Positions 8,912 through 16,762 of a DNA stretch of 64,000 nucleotides are shown here, piece after piece (positions within the stretch are counted from its first letter, which is position 1; every line of letters begins with the position of its first letter). The translations under genes were made by a program, and so were the position numbers. The notes under the pieces are model-generated. The model had not been told where the DNA came from. It did no database searches and was given only the letters and a program-made list of their open reading frames with translations. The stretch lies in the IMG/VR virus record IMGVR_UViG_3300032265_003789, positions 1 to 64,000 of that record; one strand, written 5' to 3'. The stretch is from a virus.

Positions 8912-8940
8912 TTGACTTTCTCTAGAATATTGGATAAGCT
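8912..8940 (+). promoter_or_regulatory. Promoter of accessory cassette 1
   Basis: TTGACT (8912-8917), 17 bp, TAAGCT (8935-8940), then the shared leader AGTTAAAAAATACAGGAGAT ending in the ribosome site of the 8974 gene. ACCTAT before the -35 is a half of the AGGTATaaATACCT box. Confidence 0.75.
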
Positions 8941-8973
8941 TAGGGAAGTTAAAAAATACAGGAGATACGACAA

Positions 8974-9486
8974 ATGACTGCTACTCAATTGAAAAACGTA
9001 ATCAAAAATCTAAAATATATACCCGTCGTTTATGGGAAGATAACTATTCAAGAGGCATCTGCGGATGTTTTAGAGCATAAATCAAAAATTAAAGAGTGGC
9101 ACGCAAGTTTCCCCACACCTCAATTAGACGATTTTGAAGAAGCAATAACTGTATTGCTTAAGTTAGATACTGAGGTAAACTCCTCAAGACTGTATCTCAA
9201 AATCACAGAGACAGCATACGGGGAAACTTATTGTTTGTTTGCTGACAATAATATTTTGTATTGGTCTCGGCAAATTGACAACGGGCAATTTGCTTACACT
9301 GAACAAGCTTTTGAGGCAGAGCGCAAGGCGAGAGGCTTAAGCTCCAAAAAGTGTAAATTTGTACAATTGTGGCCCGAACCGTGGGAACACGACAAAGTTG
9401 CTGAGTATACAACCAATCCTTTAGTAGAAGGGGAATGGGCGTTCAAGCCATTGCCTAATAATAAATCCAAATGGGTTCGAGTGTAA
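8974..9486 (+). CDS. Accessory cassette protein 1
   Basis: 170-aa soluble protein, MTATQLKNVIKNLKYIPVVY.... It has alternating Lys/Glu-rich helices and strands (RLYLKITETAYGETYCLFA) and several Trp residues near the C-terminus (LWPEPWEHD, GEWAFKPL). No known domain recognised. It is the first of four genes that each have their own promoter, ribosome site AGGAGATACGACAAATG and hairpin terminator. Such layouts often hold host-takeover or anti-defence proteins; that role is only inferred. Confidence 0.6.
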   Translation: MTATQLKNVIKNLKYIPVVYGKITIQEASADVLEHKSKIKEWHASFPTPQLDDFEEAITVLLKLDTEVNSSRLYLKITETAYGETYCLFADNNILYWSRQIDNGQFAYTEQAFEAERKARGLSSKKCKFVQLWPEPWEHDKVAEYTTNPLVEGEWAFKPLPNNKSKWVRV

Positions 9487-9487
9487 C

Positions 9488-9605
9488 CCCCGAGGCTCGG
9501 TTGAGCCTCTTTTTTTTTGACCAAAACTTTTTTTAAAAACCTCTTGACTTTTCAGGCTATATACCCGATAATTAAGAAAGTTAAGAAATAAAGGAGATAC
9601 GACAA
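9488..9605 (+). repeat. Inter-cassette repeat A (terminator + promoter + leader)
   Basis: About 118 bp. Contains terminator GAGGCTC-ggtt-GAGCCTC plus T tract (9492-9518), then promoter TTGACT (9544-9549), 17 bp, GATAAT (9567-9572), then AAGAAAGTTAAGAAAT and AGGAGATACGACAA. Nearly the same sequence recurs at 9995-10113 and 10549-10670. Confidence 0.9.
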
Positions 9606-9992
9606 ATGACAACTTTCACTCACTACAGCCCTAACTACACTCAAAAAGACAAAGATTCCATCAAGTTGGCAGAAATCACTGATTGCACTGTCGAGCTAGT
9701 AGGCTCTCCCAAGCAAGTAGCTTGGGCTAAGCAAATCAAACAAAAATTATTTATCTCAATTGAGGTTTGTGCAAACACACAGACCCACACAGGCTCCACT
9801 TTTGGAGCGTTGCGCCTTGTCCAACGCGCTCTCTACTATGAAACTTCTGCTCAATTCTTTATTTTGCATCGCACCAAGCCCCTAAGCTGGTTTGAGTCGC
9901 ACTACGCCAAAAACCCTAAACAATATCCAGTTGAACGATTTGGGCCAATAGGCGCAGCCGAAGTGCGCAAATGGCTTAACGAAAATCCTTAA
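9606..9992 (+). CDS. Accessory cassette protein 2
   Basis: 128-aa basic protein. Residues 32-50 carry the stretch LVGSPKQVAWAKQIKQKL, a 'GS-KQ-WA-I' motif that I recall from assorted phage and plasmid proteins. The rest includes ALRLVQRALYYETSAQFFIL and a C-terminal AAEVRKWLNENP helix. Function unknown. Same regulatory frame as its neighbours but unrelated sequence, so the cassettes share control regions and not coding ancestry. Confidence 0.6.
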   Translation: MTTFTHYSPNYTQKDKDSIKLAEITDCTVELVGSPKQVAWAKQIKQKLFISIEVCANTQTHTGSTFGALRLVQRALYYETSAQFFILHRTKPLSWFESHYAKNPKQYPVERFGPIGAAEVRKWLNENP

Positions 9993-9994
9993 CA

Positions 9995-10113
9995 CCTCCG
10001 AGGCTCAACCGAGCCTCTTTTTTTTTGCCCAAAAACTTTTTTCCAAAACCTATTGACTTTTCAGGGTATATACCCGATAATGAAGAAAGTTAAGAAATAC
10101 AGGAGATTCAATC
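9995..10113 (+). repeat. Inter-cassette repeat B (terminator + promoter + leader)
   Basis: Terminator GAGGCTC-aacc-GAGCCTC with T tract (10000-10026). Promoter TTGACT (10053-10058), 17 bp, GATAAT (10076-10081), then the shared AAGTTAAGAAATACAGGAGAT leader. Confidence 0.9.
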
Positions 10114-10545
10114 ATGGAAACTAAAAAACATTTAATTAATGCAAACGTTTGGCTCGAATTGCAAAAACAAAATTTTATTTGTGCCCCAAACGAAGTTGAG
10201 TATTCCCTGCCTCCTCACGATGCCTTGCTTTTTGGAAAACACAAAGAAAATCAAAAAGCATACTACACTGCTCTCACTTGGGAAGGTGGCGGATTTTATC
10301 AACAAGGTGACTGGTTTTTATGTGATAATTGTTTTTTTTCTAGTTCATTTTTGGATATTGTGGAAGAATATAATACATTCGCATGTGAATTTGTAGGATA
10401 TCAACGCCTCCTACCATGCAGATTTTTTAGTCACACACTAGAAAACAAATTGACACAAAAACAACAAGACAAGTTAAACGAAGCTATCTCAGAGGGCAAG
10501 TTTCCTTCTCTCTCTGCCTATTTAGAGACGGAATTACTTAACTAA
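10114..10545 (+). CDS. Accessory cassette protein 3
   Basis: 143 aa, AT-rich, METKKHLINANVWLELQKQN.... Aromatic-rich centre with cysteines (FLCDNCFFSSSFLD) that might bind metal. The C-terminus LTQKQQDKLNEAISEGKFPS is helical. Not recognised. An overlapping alternative frame at 10139-10396 lacks a ribosome site and is rejected. Confidence 0.6.
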   Translation: METKKHLINANVWLELQKQNFICAPNEVEYSLPPHDALLFGKHKENQKAYYTALTWEGGGFYQQGDWFLCDNCFFSSSFLDIVEEYNTFACEFVGYQRLLPCRFFSHTLENKLTQKQQDKLNEAISEGKFPSLSAYLETELLN

Positions 10546-10548
10546 CAA

Positions 10549-10670
10549 ACACCCCCGAGGCTCAACCGAGCCTCTTTTTTTTTGCCCAAAAACTTTTTTT
10601 AAAAACCTATTGACTTTTCAGAGTATATACCCGACAATGAAGAAAGTTAAGAAATACAGGAGATTGAATC
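10549..10670 (+). repeat. Inter-cassette repeat C (terminator + promoter + leader)
   Basis: Terminator GAGGCTC-aacc-GAGCCTC plus T tract (10557-10583). Promoter TTGACT (10610-10615), 17 bp, GACAAT (10633-10638), then the shared leader and AGGAGATTGAATC before the ATG at 10671. Confidence 0.9.
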
Positions 10671-10970
10671 ATGACAACCGCTACTAAAACATATTTATCA
10701 GACAACCAAAAATTGGCAAATAAAGCTTTTATGCGCAATTGGAAAAAAACAGTGGGAGAGTTTTTGCCACTAATGGGGCTTAAAGGCACCACAGGTCGTT
10801 TTAAGCTAGTTTGCTTGAGTATTGATGAATATTACGTTCAATTAACCTTGAATGATTCGGGTAAGATTTGGAAAAGCAAAATATACAATAACCCAAGAGC
10901 TGCCGTTGACAAAGGCGTTACTCGGGCGATTCTGTTGCAAATGGTTGCTAGACGAAACGCAAATCCCTAA
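10671..10970 (+). CDS. Accessory cassette protein 4
   Basis: 99-aa basic protein, MTTATKTYLSDNQKLANKAF..., with a beta-rich centre (FKLVCLSIDEYYVQLTLNDSGKIWKSKIY) and a helical C-terminus. No family recognised. It ends the cassette array and has its own different terminator. Confidence 0.6.
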   Translation: MTTATKTYLSDNQKLANKAFMRNWKKTVGEFLPLMGLKGTTGRFKLVCLSIDEYYVQLTLNDSGKIWKSKIYNNPRAAVDKGVTRAILLQMVARRNANP

Positions 10971-10979
10971 ACCTGCCAA

Positions 10980-11001
10980 GGACTCGAAAGAGTCCTTTTT
11001 T
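10980..11001 (+). terminator. Intrinsic terminator
   Basis: GGACTC-gaaa-GAGTCC stem followed by T6; ends the cassette array before the kinase genes. Confidence 0.9.
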
Positions 11002-11046
11002 GTTGCTTGATACAATAAGAAAATTAATCAAGACAACTCGCAAAAA

Positions 11047-11604
11047 ATGACTAAAATTATCTGCTTTGAGGGAATAGATGGAGTTGGGAAAACTACGCTG
11101 GCAATTAGGGTCTCTAGGGCTTGGAATGCCACTTATATTAAATGCCCTAGCGAGTATTACTACCTCAATAAAACCGATTGCGACTACACAAATGCCATGC
11201 TGCATATGGCAGATTTTTACGGGATTCAGGACAAGATAAGAGATTCTGAAAAAGTAGTATTGGATAGATATCTGCCAAGCCATCTAGCCTACGAAAAATT
11301 GAGCAACGCGCAGGTAAAAACCGACACTTGGATAAAACTAGCCACCGGGCTAATTGTGCCTGATATCACCTATTTCATGGCGATCTCGCCTGAAAAAGCT
11401 CAGCAGAGAATTATGGAGCGCGCGTGCTATAGAGGGGAACCCGTGCCCGAGATTGAGAGCCACGCTAACCAAGTAAAAGCCCTTGAAGCTTACGGTGAGG
11501 CTATAGCTAGCCTGCGACGGCTGGGTTGGAATTTCCAGACCTTGGATGCCAGCAAGTCCGTAACAGAGCTCATGGTACAGGATATGGAGCAATATTGTGT
11601 TTAG
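11047..11604 (+). CDS. tmk: Thymidylate-kinase-like nucleotide kinase
   Basis: 185-aa P-loop kinase: Walker A GIDGVGKTT at residues 9-17, DRYLPSH (DR[YF] motif) near 73-79, and PDITYFMAISPEKAQQRI near 109-126. This is the dTMP kinase pattern, phosphorylating dTMP to dTDP. At 185 aa it is slightly shorter than bacterial Tmk (about 205-215). It overlaps the next gene by 8 bp. With dUTPase (58390) and a ThyA-like protein (58808) it would supply dTTP for phage replication. Substrate identity is not proven from sequence. Confidence 0.75.
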   Translation: MTKIICFEGIDGVGKTTLAIRVSRAWNATYIKCPSEYYYLNKTDCDYTNAMLHMADFYGIQDKIRDSEKVVLDRYLPSHLAYEKLSNAQVKTDTWIKLATGLIVPDITYFMAISPEKAQQRIMERACYRGEPVPEIESHANQVKALEAYGEAIASLRRLGWNFQTLDASKSVTELMVQDMEQYCV

Positions 11605-11992
11605 AAGGTTTGACGTCGCGGTGGTATATCCGCTAGGTACCAACGAAGCCCACAGCATACTAAATGACCCTAACTTGATTATTGATTTTTTGATCAATCA
11701 TCCAGAGGTACGCTATTTGCTATTGAATAAAACTTGTGATAATACTGAGCTTTTGAAGTTTTTTGATCAGGGTGTGCATGAATCTGTGGATGCTAGTGGG
11801 CTCCCAGTTTGGCGTATAGGAAAAAGGCGCAATCCTAGCAAAGTGACGCTTAGCGGTAACTTCACCCTAAATGACATGCAACTAGTAAGCTTGTTTGTCA
11901 AGCCAATACTTATAGAAAATTGCAACCTTGCCGAGGAAATAGATGATTTATATATCAAGCCGGCTTATAGATATAGAAAACCATCTAACTAG
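11597..11992 (+). CDS. Hypothetical protein following kinase 1
   Basis: 131 aa from GTG at 11597, overlapping the end of the kinase gene, so translationally coupled. Contains DVAVVYPLGTNEAHSILND and a conserved-looking PVWRIGKRRNPSKVTLSG segment. No domain recognised. Its stop codon lies inside a 25-bp repeat that is a leftover of the 3' end of the minus-strand gene at 12739. Confidence 0.6.
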   Translation: MFRRFDVAVVYPLGTNEAHSILNDPNLIIDFLINHPEVRYLLLNKTCDNTELLKFFDQGVHESVDASGLPVWRIGKRRNPSKVTLSGNFTLNDMQLVSLFVKPILIENCNLAEEIDDLYIKPAYRYRKPSN

Positions 11993-12013
11993 ATGTGCTT
12001 TGGAAGAACTGCA
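11989..12013 (+). repeat. 25-bp direct repeat, left copy
   Basis: CTAGATGTGCYTTGGAAG plus AACTGCA, matching 12743-12767 with one mismatch. The right copy is the 3' end of the minus-strand gene 12739-13197. On the minus strand the left copy still reads FFQSTSS then stop (right copy: FFQGTSS then stop). It brackets the second kinase gene. Confidence 0.85.
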
Positions 12014-12042
12014 ATAGGTTAATAAGTAATCAGTAGAAAAAT

Positions 12043-12738
12043 ATGATACCTCAAAAAAATTGGATTATCTGTGTTGAAGGTTGTGATCGCAGTGGCAAAA
12101 CTACTATTGCTAAATACATTGCAAAATTGTGGAAAGCTGAATATCTAGAATTTCCCTCACGTAAATATTATTTTTTAAAAACTAGCGACAGCGAACAAAA
12201 CAATTGTTATTTAATGGAAGATCTTTTAACAATCAATCAACGCTTAAAGGATTCGCAACGAGTGGTTATTGAGCGAGGGTTTTTGTTTTTTTGTGTGCAG
12301 CAATTTTTGCGTTCTTCCACAAATACGGACTGGGTAAACTTACGCAACATTAAAAAAACCTTGCGTACTCCTGATATTACTTTTTTATTGACAATACCCC
12401 CAGAAATTGGATATCAAAGAAAAAAAGAATTATCTGACTTTGTGCCAACATCAATTGATCCATTGTATGAACCGATGAGTTATGAGGAAAATCAAGTTTA
12501 TTTGGAAGAGTTTAAATTGTCTATTGCCCCAAAAGAAAAATATGGTTTTCACGCTCAAAAAAGTTTAGTGGGCTACCATCAAACAATGATAAATTTATTT
12601 GCTCAACCCGACACAATTTCTGGCAAAATCGATTGGAATATAACTCAAATAGATGGCAGTAATCATTTTTTTAAAAATTGTGACATTGTCTATCATCAAT
12701 TGTGCAAGCAATTTAATTATCCCCCTCACCTTACATGA
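12043..12738 (+). CDS. Second thymidylate-kinase-like protein, likely inserted
   Basis: 231-aa P-loop kinase paralogue: Walker A GCDRSGKTT (residues 13-21), then a divergent VVIERGFLFFCVQQ where the DR[YF] motif normally sits, then TPDITFLLTIPPE. It has an extra C-terminal region (after residue 150) compared with kinase 1. Its codons are far more AT-rich than the 11047 gene, and it lies between 25-bp direct repeats, so it was probably acquired separately. Possible roles are dTMP or another (d)NMP kinase, or a kinase for a modified base; not resolved. Confidence 0.7.
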   Translation: MIPQKNWIICVEGCDRSGKTTIAKYIAKLWKAEYLEFPSRKYYFLKTSDSEQNNCYLMEDLLTINQRLKDSQRVVIERGFLFFCVQQFLRSSTNTDWVNLRNIKKTLRTPDITFLLTIPPEIGYQRKKELSDFVPTSIDPLYEPMSYEENQVYLEEFKLSIAPKEKYGFHAQKSLVGYHQTMINLFAQPDTISGKIDWNITQIDGSNHFFKNCDIVYHQLCKQFNYPPHLT

Positions 12739-13197
12739 TTAGCTAGATGTGCCTTGGAAGAACTGCACGAATAGCCCCAGCTTTTGTCCCATCTGCAAAT
12801 CATAATTAAAAGCTTGGGCTGTGGGAGTGCTAAAAGCCCTCACGCTGGTTACCCTGCCTTGCTGCCCATTGATAATGGCTGTGATATCGCCTTGGGCTTG
12901 AATTGGCAGAGGGTATGTCTTGGGCTCTACTAGCCTGCCCTCAAAATACACGGTTTCAAGATCCGCACCTCGGCTCACATCAAAAGTGCCTCCGGGTATT
13001 GCCCTTTGCACAAGATACAGCGAGAGCGTAGTGGTTTGTATATCAGCGGATTCAACCACTGGGTTGCCATCAGCTTGGTAGATAATATCAATTGTGCCAG
13101 TATCTTTGGCATCTTTAAAAGTCAGGGTCGCATTAGGCAATTGATTGAGAATATCTCCCACAAATTGCGCTTCAGATTTGAGCGAAAAATCAAACAT
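12739..13197 (-). CDS. Hypothetical beta-rich protein, possible structural component
   Basis: 152 aa from the ATG at 13197 (MFDFSLKSEAQFVGDILNQLP...). A longer reading from 13248 would overlap the upstream gene heavily. Beta-rich, mostly acidic, with LSLYLVQRAIPGGTFDVSRG and a C-terminal FVQFFQGTSS. It overlaps the 13190-13468 gene by 8 bp. Fold and place near the head genes suggest a head-tail or tail component, but no family is recognised. Confidence 0.55.
   Translation of the reverse strand: MFDFSLKSEAQFVGDILNQLPNATLTFKDAKDTGTIDIIYQADGNPVVESADIQTTTLSLYLVQRAIPGGTFDVSRGADLETVYFEGRLVEPKTYPLPIQAQGDITAIINGQQGRVTSVRAFSTPTAQAFNYDLQMGQKLGLFVQFFQGTSS
12743..12767 (+). repeat. 25-bp direct repeat, right copy
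   Basis: The intact version, inside the 3' end of the minus-strand gene 12739-13197; see the left copy at 11989-12013. Confidence 0.85.
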
Positions 13198-13468
13198 AAT
13201 AAATACCAGTAAAAATCTTGTGACGGCAATCCCAACCCACCGGTTCAAAGACCGGATATTGCCAGCTAATCTCGCTTATTGCTAGAGTTTGGCTATCTAG
13301 TTTGATTCCCTTAAAGCAAGCCATCAAACCCAATTTAAAAAAGATATTCTCTGGCAAAATATTAAACGCGCCATGGTAAATTTTGCTGCAACTTGCAATT
13401 TCAATAGTTTGATTTTGTAAATTAATATCTTTGATAGTACCGCTTAAAAATAGCATGATCTGCGCCAT
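13190..13468 (-). CDS. Small hypothetical protein
   Basis: 92 aa, MAQIMLFLSGTIKDINLQNQTIEIASCSKIYHG...; small beta-barrel-like pattern of alternating strands. The phrase KGIKLDSQTLAISEISW weakly resembles SGINLNSQSLACAQVDF in the 50458 protein, so both might be short tail or neck proteins. Forms an operon with the endolysin upstream and 12739 downstream. Confidence 0.5.
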   Translation of the reverse strand: MAQIMLFLSGTIKDINLQNQTIEIASCSKIYHGAFNILPENIFFKLGLMACFKGIKLDSQTLAISEISWQYPVFEPVGWDCRHKIFTGIYYV

Positions 13469-13503
13469 AACTTATTTCTAAATCCTACCAAAGATATTAT
13501 TAT

Positions 13504-14322
13504 TTAAAATTCGACTAAACCTTTAGCCTCTAAGCGTTTTAGCAAAGCTGCGCATCCCAATTGCTCATCTACAGCAGATGGGCTATAGCGTCCATCTTCT
13601 ACGTATTTGCCGCGGGAATACTGGTTAGTACCTGCCCAAACATATGGACTATTAATTTCTGGATGGTACTCCATATAGCCTGTGCCGTTGTAGCGCTCTA
13701 TTTTTTCTAAAGTATTGGCAATAGACCAATTGCGGTTATTGGCTATCCCGTTTTCTTGTAGAGCATCAATCGCGCTTTCGTACCACTTATAGGGAGGCTT
13801 GCCCCAAGTGGGTCTACCTGCTGGCACGTGGACTGTTCTAGCGCTGAGAGGATCCCCATTGTGCAGATGGCAGGTGAAATCACAATCGCTCTCTCTAGAG
13901 TGCAATACAGCTACCACGTACCAAGGCACTCTGGTTACCTTTTCGACCGCATCATAAAATCCTTTGTTGGGTATAAATTTACGGTTAATCACCCAGTCGC
14001 AATCATCAATCTTGTCGCTATTGACAGAGCAGGCATTCCACAAATTGGTATAGCCATCTGCTAGGGGGGAAACTACCCTAGGCTCGGCTTTTAAGAGTAA
14101 GTCAAGGCTACCTGGTCCGCATATATCAAAGCTTGCCTGGCAATGATCCAATTTAAAGTGCTTCCAAGCCTCTGCTGTATTGGTGCCGTAAACGCCATCT
14201 ACAGCATCAAAATAATAGTTTAAATTTTTGAGCTTTTGCTGGAGCTCAATCAAAAATTCATTATCAGCTTTGGGCAATGGAAAGGCTATCTTTTCAGCAA
14301 TTATTTGTGCAATAGTTGTCAT
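13504..14322 (-). CDS. Endolysin: peptidoglycan-binding domain plus lysozyme-like domain
   Basis: 272 aa. Residues about 20-70 form a peptidoglycan-binding type 1 domain (LQQKLKNLNYYFDAVDGVYG). Residues about 115-265 resemble the lysozyme-like domain of cyanobacterial and cyanophage muramidases. Conserved features there are VPWYVVAVLHSRESDCDF with a likely catalytic Glu, HLHNGDPLSARTVHVPAGRP, SAIDAL, YNGTGYMEYHPEINSPYVWAGTNQY and GKYVEDG. It would cut peptidoglycan for host lysis. No signal peptide is seen, so it needs a holin; the 14393 protein is a candidate. Confidence 0.85.
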   Translation of the reverse strand: MTTIAQIIAEKIAFPLPKADNEFLIELQQKLKNLNYYFDAVDGVYGTNTAEAWKHFKLDHCQASFDICGPGSLDLLLKAEPRVVSPLADGYTNLWNACSVNSDKIDDCDWVINRKFIPNKGFYDAVEKVTRVPWYVVAVLHSRESDCDFTCHLHNGDPLSARTVHVPAGRPTWGKPPYKWYESAIDALQENGIANNRNWSIANTLEKIERYNGTGYMEYHPEINSPYVWAGTNQYSRGKYVEDGRYSPSAVDEQLGCAALLKRLEAKGLVEF

Positions 14323-14392
14323 AGCAGTAAGTTATTACTAAAATTTAAATGTATGTATACTAATAATATTAATATATTTACTTTTTATTCCA

Positions 14393-14695
14393 GTGAACTA
14401 CGAATTCATTACCCTACTCCTTTCGATTCTAGGAGGTGGCTTTACTCTCAGTAATAGCTTATCCAAACAGATTGAACAGCAAAATATCCGAATTGAAAGG
14501 CTTTATGAAGTTTCGCAGCAAAACTGGAACGCTATTACGAAAATCACTAATTACCTAGAAGTGACTCAGGTTAAGCTTTCCGCGGTAGAAAAGGATATAT
14601 CTCAAATTGAAACTGACCTGCATTTTATTAAAGCCAATTCAAACGGGCATGAGCCTAGCGTGATTTACCCCAAAAACAATGATCCCTCAAGCTAA
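14393..14695 (+). CDS. Small membrane protein with coiled coil, holin-like or spanin-like candidate
   Basis: 100 aa from GTG at 14393. Residues 4-22 are a single hydrophobic segment (FITLLLSILGGGFTLSNSL). A coiled-coil region follows (QIEQQNIRIERLYEV ... LSAVEKDISQIETDL) and a polar tail. One membrane span plus coiled coil next to the endolysin suggests a lysis role, but capsid scaffold anchoring cannot be excluded. Overlaps the portal start by 17 bp. Confidence 0.55.
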   Translation: MNYEFITLLLSILGGGFTLSNSLSKQIEQQNIRIERLYEVSQQNWNAITKITNYLEVTQVKLSAVEKDISQIETDLHFIKANSNGHEPSVIYPKNNDPSS

Positions 14696-15953
14696 AAAAC
14701 AGCTAAGTATATTTGATGTCATGCCCACCGGCGCTCAGCCTCCGGTGCAAGGCTCCCAGCGTCCACTAAGCCAGATATACGCTAGTGTATTGAGGGCATA
14801 CGATACCGAGATCCCGGAATCTAGCGTAAGAGATCCCAACAAAGGCAAGGAGCTAATCGAGCTAGTAAATTGGTGCTACGAGGCTAGACACTGCCTAGCT
14901 GCTGCCATAGATGATACTTTCGCTAGTGCAGATGGCGATGACATGGGCTGGCAAATTGGCGAATTTATTGACCGCAACAAAACCGAAGCAATCAACCCAG
15001 AGACAAAAGCTATACTAAATGATTTAGTAAGTCGCAAAGAGTCAATTGACCAATGGGTCATCGGTGGCGACAAATTGGAAAAAGCCCAAAAGCAATTTTT
15101 AGGATATGGCGACAGCTTTTTAGAAATTGGGGTAGAGAAAGATGGGAGCACTTACGGGGTTTCTAACTTGCTGTATCTGCCTACTTGGGAGATTTTCAGG
15201 CGTGAATCAGACCAAGGAATTCTAGAGGGATTTGACCAGAGACGCTTTATGAGCTCGCGCGGTGCTGATGCGGAATTTGACGCTTGCCAGATAGTGCACC
15301 TGCGACACGATAGACAATTCCTTTATGGTCAATCAGTCTTTGCTCAATCGCTCCAAGCATGGGGTAATCTTAAGGCTGCTATTTTGGCTCTAGCGCAGGC
15401 TGCCACGGCTTTAGGTGTGAACCCAACTTTGCATATCTTACCCCCTGAGTTTGACGAGCAGGATCGCCAAATTTATATACAGAGTTACCAAAACCGCCAG
15501 CTAGATGGAATTATTACAGATTTGTTTTTATTCAATAATACAGAGCTTAAAAAGCTCCAAAGCGACTTTCCAAATCTAGGGAGCTTGATTGATACTTGCA
15601 ATTACTGGAAATATCAGATAATACCGGCTGGTTTTCCAGTGTGGTTTTTCCCTGGGCTAGATAATACCGGTGCTAGGGATATTGCCGGAGAGCCTGCTCG
15701 TAAGTATGGCAGGATGCGCCAATCTTGGTGCTCAATCCTATCCAAGGCGATCAAGCAGGTTTGCGATACTGAACTAGTATTGCGCAAGGGCTACGATTGG
15801 TATCTAGAAAATGGGCGCTACAGGATAGAGTGGCCCATCTGGGATATACAACAAACTGGATTAATTAACGAAGGAGCACAACCAAATGAGCAGCAATCCA
15901 ATATTGAACCAGCAGAGCAGCAACGAAGACGAAGGCTTGGACTCGTTTCATAA
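14679..15953 (+). CDS. Portal protein
   Basis: 424 aa. Portal-type features are an N-terminal helical part (YDTEIPESSVRDPNKGKELIELVNWCYEARHCLAAAID) and FLGYGDSFLEIGVEKDGSTYGVSNLLYLPTWEIF (wing). Also present are IVHLRHDRQFLYGQSVFAQSLQAW and the long stem-like helix starting AILALAQAATAL. It forms the dodecameric DNA gate at the capsid vertex. It is followed by the MuF-like and protease-like genes in overlapping frames, a classical head operon. The C-terminus is basic (QRRRRLGL). Confidence 0.85.
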   Translation: MIPQAKKQLSIFDVMPTGAQPPVQGSQRPLSQIYASVLRAYDTEIPESSVRDPNKGKELIELVNWCYEARHCLAAAIDDTFASADGDDMGWQIGEFIDRNKTEAINPETKAILNDLVSRKESIDQWVIGGDKLEKAQKQFLGYGDSFLEIGVEKDGSTYGVSNLLYLPTWEIFRRESDQGILEGFDQRRFMSSRGADAEFDACQIVHLRHDRQFLYGQSVFAQSLQAWGNLKAAILALAQAATALGVNPTLHILPPEFDEQDRQIYIQSYQNRQLDGIITDLFLFNNTELKKLQSDFPNLGSLIDTCNYWKYQIIPAGFPVWFFPGLDNTGARDIAGEPARKYGRMRQSWCSILSKAIKQVCDTELVLRKGYDWYLENGRYRIEWPIWDIQQTGLINEGAQPNEQQSNIEPAEQQRRRRLGLVS

Positions 15954-16080
15954 TTTGAGCGCCAAATCTAAACTGACTCCAGATGTGATAGCCGAAGCGC
16001 TCAAAGCTTGGCAGCAACACGCTCCGGATGAATTTAAAAACCTTGTAGAAGCTGAGATTGAGGCAGATGGCAAGCCCTAA
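15886..16080 (+). CDS. Small overlapping protein between portal and MuF-like gene
   Basis: 64 aa, MSSNPILNQQSSNEDEGLDSFHNLS...; acidic, helical C-terminal half (TPDVIAEALKAWQQHAPDEFKNLVEAEIEADG). Overlaps both neighbours. GGAG precedes the ATG. Unknown, possibly a small head accessory protein. Confidence 0.5.
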   Translation: MSSNPILNQQSSNEDEGLDSFHNLSAKSKLTPDVIAEALKAWQQHAPDEFKNLVEAEIEADGKP

Positions 16081-16762
16081 CTTCTCTTTCAACAAACGCA
16101 CCCAGCGCTACCACTACACAGATGGCAACAAGAAAGGACAGTTTGTTGCTACCTCGAAAGTGCGAGATGCCACTCAGAATTTTATCGATAGCTACAAGGG
16201 TACTTTTGCCCAGATAAACCAAGATTTTAGCTCTGGCAAAATCCCTATTGCAGCCTGGGAAAACAAATTGGCAGATGCGATCAGGGAAGTCACAGTCTGT
16301 TCATACAAAGTTGCCAATCCCACCGCTACAGCTTCAGATTGGGCAAACGTAGGGCGCCATTTGCAAAAGCAATATACTTTCTTGCGCAATTTCACTCGAG
16401 AGGTACACGCTGGCAAGCTTTCAGACGCTCAAATTCAGGCTAGGGCTAATCAGTATTTACAAGCTGCCCATACTGTTTTCAATAATGCCACTAGGGACTC
16501 TTATGCAGACGCTGGATATAAGTGGGAGCGCAGGTTACTAAGCTCTAAAGAACCATGCTTTGATTGCCCAAAATACGCAGAGGCTGGCTGGCAACCGATG
16601 GGCTCCTTGCCAGCAGTTGGCGAGAAATGCGAGTGCCGCTCTCATTGCCGGTGCTACTTTGAATTTAGCCAGAGCTATACTATGCCTAAAGAACGTTTGC
16701 TCTATAATAGTTTAGATATACTTATAGAACAAATTTATGATAAATCCAGATACTTTAAATAA
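16067..16762 (+). CDS. MuF/SPP1 gp7-like minor head protein
   Basis: 231 aa from ATG 16067. The helical N-terminal part has FIDSYKGTFAQINQDFSSGKI. The C-terminal part, residues about 150-200, has a cysteine-rich phage head morphogenesis signature: KEPCFDCPKYAEAGWQPMGSLP, GEKCECRSHCRCYFEF. Proteins of this family bind portal and capsid and may be injected. The position directly after portal fits. A longer start (TTG 16058) is possible. Confidence 0.75.
   Translation: MASPNFSFNKRTQRYHYTDGNKKGQFVATSKVRDATQNFIDSYKGTFAQINQDFSSGKIPIAAWENKLADAIREVTVCSYKVANPTATASDWANVGRHLQKQYTFLRNFTREVHAGKLSDAQIQARANQYLQAAHTVFNNATRDSYADAGYKWERRLLSSKEPCFDCPKYAEAGWQPMGSLPAVGEKCECRSHCRCYFEFSQSYTMPKERLLYNSLDILIEQIYDKSRYFK

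Noticed and set aside
14236-14454. 72-aa plus-strand ORF antisense to the endolysin start
   Set aside because: Runs through the endolysin 5' end and an AT-rich gap, without ribosome site or protein-like composition.
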